A stretch of 64,000 nucleotides of DNA. Origin: Archilochus colubris (lineage: Eukaryota; Chordata; Aves; Apodiformes; Trochilidae). The notes under the pieces were generated by a model, which saw nothing but the letters and a program-made list of their open reading frames with translations, searched no databases and was not told the DNA's origin. Shown here in pieces: positions 61,358 through 64,000 of the stretch. The position numbers and the translations under genes were made by a program. The number at the start of each line of letters is the position of its first letter. Position 1 is the first letter of the stretch. The stretch covers positions 106,912,967 to 106,976,966 of the forward strand of contig CM041084.1 in assembly GCA_023079485.1 (NCBI GenBank). The letters run 5' to 3'.

Positions 61358-64000
61358 AGTGTAGGTAATTTGCCTCTTTCCAGAGAAAGAAATTCACCTA
61401 TTGCATAAACCTGAGAACCTAGTAAATTGAAAATACTTTTAATTCTCCAGTTGCCTTTAGTTTATTACAAAATTATAATTATTACTATGATGCCTTTATG
61501 AATAGTATGAAATCTTGAACTGAATCCATATAGGCATAAAGAACTGGTACTTCATATAGTTTGCATTGCTGAAAACAAAACAAACCACAAAAACAAACAA
61601 AAAACACCCGCACACACAAAATCCCCAAACACACAAGAAAACAAGGTCTTTATTTTTGTTTAACTACTTTTCCTTTTCCTTTCCTGAAAATAATGAACAC
61701 TGTCCCATTTTTTTACATAATTTCTCAGAAAAAGCAGCCTTACTGATCCTAAATCCCAGACTGAATGAATAATGCTAAACTACCACAATTCCCCAAGACA
61801 ATAAAACATATGCAAGAACCTGATCCAATGACCCTAACAGTCTCAGAGCAATATCTTCTCAGACTTCTTCAGACTCTCTCTGTGTTATGCCAGAGAAGGC
61901 AGACCATTGCTTACAGAGTTCTGTGATTTGAAGGATCGTTCCTCTCTGCACTTCACCTTGGAAACCAGATTTGAAAGCCAGCCCTAACCCTTAGATGCTT
62001 AGTTCACTTCTGCCATGAATTTTCTTCTATTGCCACCCTAGCCAAAAAAGCTGATTTTCTATGGGCTCTAGCTAACATTTTTCCCATGATGTTGCCACTG
62101 AACAGGAAAATTCCCAAGTGAGCATCCCTTTGGTTGTTCATCATGCAGGATATACAAGGACACAACCAGTTATGAAATAACTGGTTACATATACATCCAG
62201 ATAGATTCAGCTGTCTCTAAAGAGCACTGCTGAAAGAGGATCAAAAGGGTAAATTTAGAGTTTAAGTTTGTGTGTGTTAAAACCAACCTTTTAAAATTAT
62301 ATAGGGCTTGGAAAGAGAATAGAAATTTCCAGGAGATACATTTGTATGCATAATAGGTAGTACACGTTAAACAGTGTCTCATTCATATTCCTGCCACCAA
62401 GGAAGGTTTTCTTTTGTGTTTTCACAGTCATATATTATTATTCCTGGGTGGGTGGGTTTTCTAGAATGAGAACTGCAAAACATGCAAAAAAAAAAAAAAT
62501 AGTGAACTATTAATCTCCAAGGTGAATTTAGAGGCTCCACTGCAGGGGGTCACAGGACATAGAAGCAGAGGAAGCAGAGGAACATATGCAAAGAAGAAAG
62601 GAATTGAGTTAAAAAGGAGCACAGAGCTTTATCAAGGGACTAGCAATCCATCTTGTTTCGCAGACCACAGCCAGGGGTAGATATTTTTCTTTTTGGAATG
62701 ACACGTGTTATGTATTTGAAATAACTTATTCAAAAGCTGATTCTCTGGAACTAATTCAGCTAAAGAAGGGCATTGTTCAGCCTGCTGTTGCCCAAAACAC
62801 ACCAACAAAATCCCTCTTGATTCAGGATAATCACTGCCTTTGCCATCTCTTGGCCTAGGATGGCTGTATTTCAGATTTTGTCTATGGAAGAATATTCCTA
62901 CAAAAAATGCATTCAAGCTCATACGTAAGTTTTTGCACACTTTTAAACCATAATGGGGGAGCTTAAAATTAAGCTCTAAAGGTCACATTTTCAAAGGAAT
63001 CAATATGAGTTAGGCATCTTACCTTATTAAGCATTATTTGAAAATTCCATTTGTGCATTTTGGCAGCTAATTTTTTATCTGTGAGGATCTAGACCTAATT
63101 ACTTTCCTGCTTATGAATGACCTCAAAAAGTCTAGTGGTTAATTGTTTTCCTGATTTAGGGCATGAGCATTGTGACCTCTGCATGATACTGAAACATTCT
63201 GGCAAAGTTAAGGACACTTTTGTGGATTTATGATGTTTAAAATGTAAATGTCAATTTTATTACAGAGGTCTGGGGCTGGCAAAGGAGGTAAATAGCTCCT
63301 TAAGTTGTGGTAGAAATGCATCGATTTTCATGAGTTGAAAGTCTGCCTCAAACCCTTTAAAGCTGAATTAATTATCAATGCATTTGCTAGATGTGAGAAT
63401 GTCACACAACTGGCTAAACAACTGCAGCACATCTCAACATTTAGATTTCACAAGAAGTGTTGTTGTTAGAAAATACAAATGCATGGTAAACCTGATTCCT
63501 TGCTGACAGGCTCATGTGAAATAAGACATTCCAAAGGCAAGGGGAGGAGCATGAGGGAAATCAGCAATTGTAATTTCACCAGGAAGAGAAGCAATTGAGT
63601 TAAAATAGCTTAATAGCTAATGATTAATAGTTAAACATTATAGTTAATAGTTAATTATTATTAATTAAAGATCTGGGTTGTTAATTTTAATCTTACCACA
63701 CAAGAAATATTGTATGATGGCTTTGCACACATATAGAATTGTAGAAAGGTCCCCAGGCTTCTGTCTGTAGCCTAAAATTCCATCTGAAGTGGTTGGTTTG
63801 TTTGTGAGCTGTGACTCTGTCCTCTCCTCACAGTTGCCCCCTTAGGAAAAACAGTCTGGGCTTCCATGGTGCTAATACACCTGCACAGCTTGAGTGGGAC
63901 CTGGTTCTTTAAACTGATGAGCATGTGAGGAGCTGAGATAATACAGTAATTTATGCAGTAGTCAGAAGGCTTTTCAAAAAAATAAAGGAAAATATGTTAT
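61358..64000. other. AT-rich non-coding DNA to the window end
   Basis: No gene is visible. It includes an A/C-rich simple tract (61571-61642), an A13 run near 62487-62499, and an AT-rich TTAATAG-type repetitive patch near 63600-63665. The 102-codon minus-strand frame at 62632-62940 has no recognisable domain. Confidence 0.62.
61571..61642. repeat. A/C-rich low-complexity tract
   Basis: Runs of A separated by C or CC over about 70 bp, with a short ACAC part. It is simple sequence, not coding. Confidence 0.85.

Noticed and set aside
1..64000. CRISPR arrays, operons, ribosome binding sites and prophage genes
   Set aside because: None is present. The sequence is vertebrate nuclear DNA, and its regular repeats are microsatellites.

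Overview
The window looks like bird nuclear DNA from an AT-rich, gene-poor intergenic or intronic region. The main evidence is CR1-type LINEs, several ending in the bird-typical tail of short repeats around TTCTATGA, together with remnants of endogenous-retrovirus LTRs and vertebrate microsatellites. No intact host protein-coding gene, rRNA, functional tRNA, CRISPR array or bacterial-type operon can be supported. All family assignments come from pattern memory, because no database search was possible.

Layout. Positions 1-276 look like the 3' part of an LTR cut by the window edge. AT-rich, apparently single-copy DNA follows to about 11.4 kb. A minus-strand candidate for a decayed retrocopy or an isolated terminal exon lies at 11.4-12.06 kb. 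A repeat cluster at 15.5-17.8 kb holds an old minus-strand CR1 split by a younger plus-strand CR1, then a (TAAAA)n array, an LTR fragment and a second, reverse-oriented LTR with a candidate target-site duplication. An orphan internal CR1 piece sits at 25.9 kb. A CCTT array of about 730 bp occupies 27.6-28.35 kb. CR1 copies follow at 32.06-32.81 kb (plus) and 34.45-35.16 kb (minus, interrupted by an AT microsatellite), then a GC-rich block of unknown origin. Two minus-strand CR1 copies lie at 44.9 and 45.6-47.0 kb, the second with internal deletions. A tRNA-like relic lies at 48.9 kb.

The most unusual object is at 58,685-59,221. It is a near-perfect inverted repeat of about 540 bp, with arms of 250 and 224 bp that are about 96% identical by eye. 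Each arm begins with TG and has a CA boundary, as an LTR does. The 63-nt loop resembles a tRNA, with A-box-like and B-box-like segments at normal spacing, and the whole is flanked by GTGCAC on both sides. I do not recognise it as a named bird family. A long, heavily mutated CR1 follows at 59.47-61.36 kb, and the rest is AT-rich non-coding DNA.

No genes act together here. The window is best read as a record of retroelement insertion, nesting, internal deletion and microsatellite growth.
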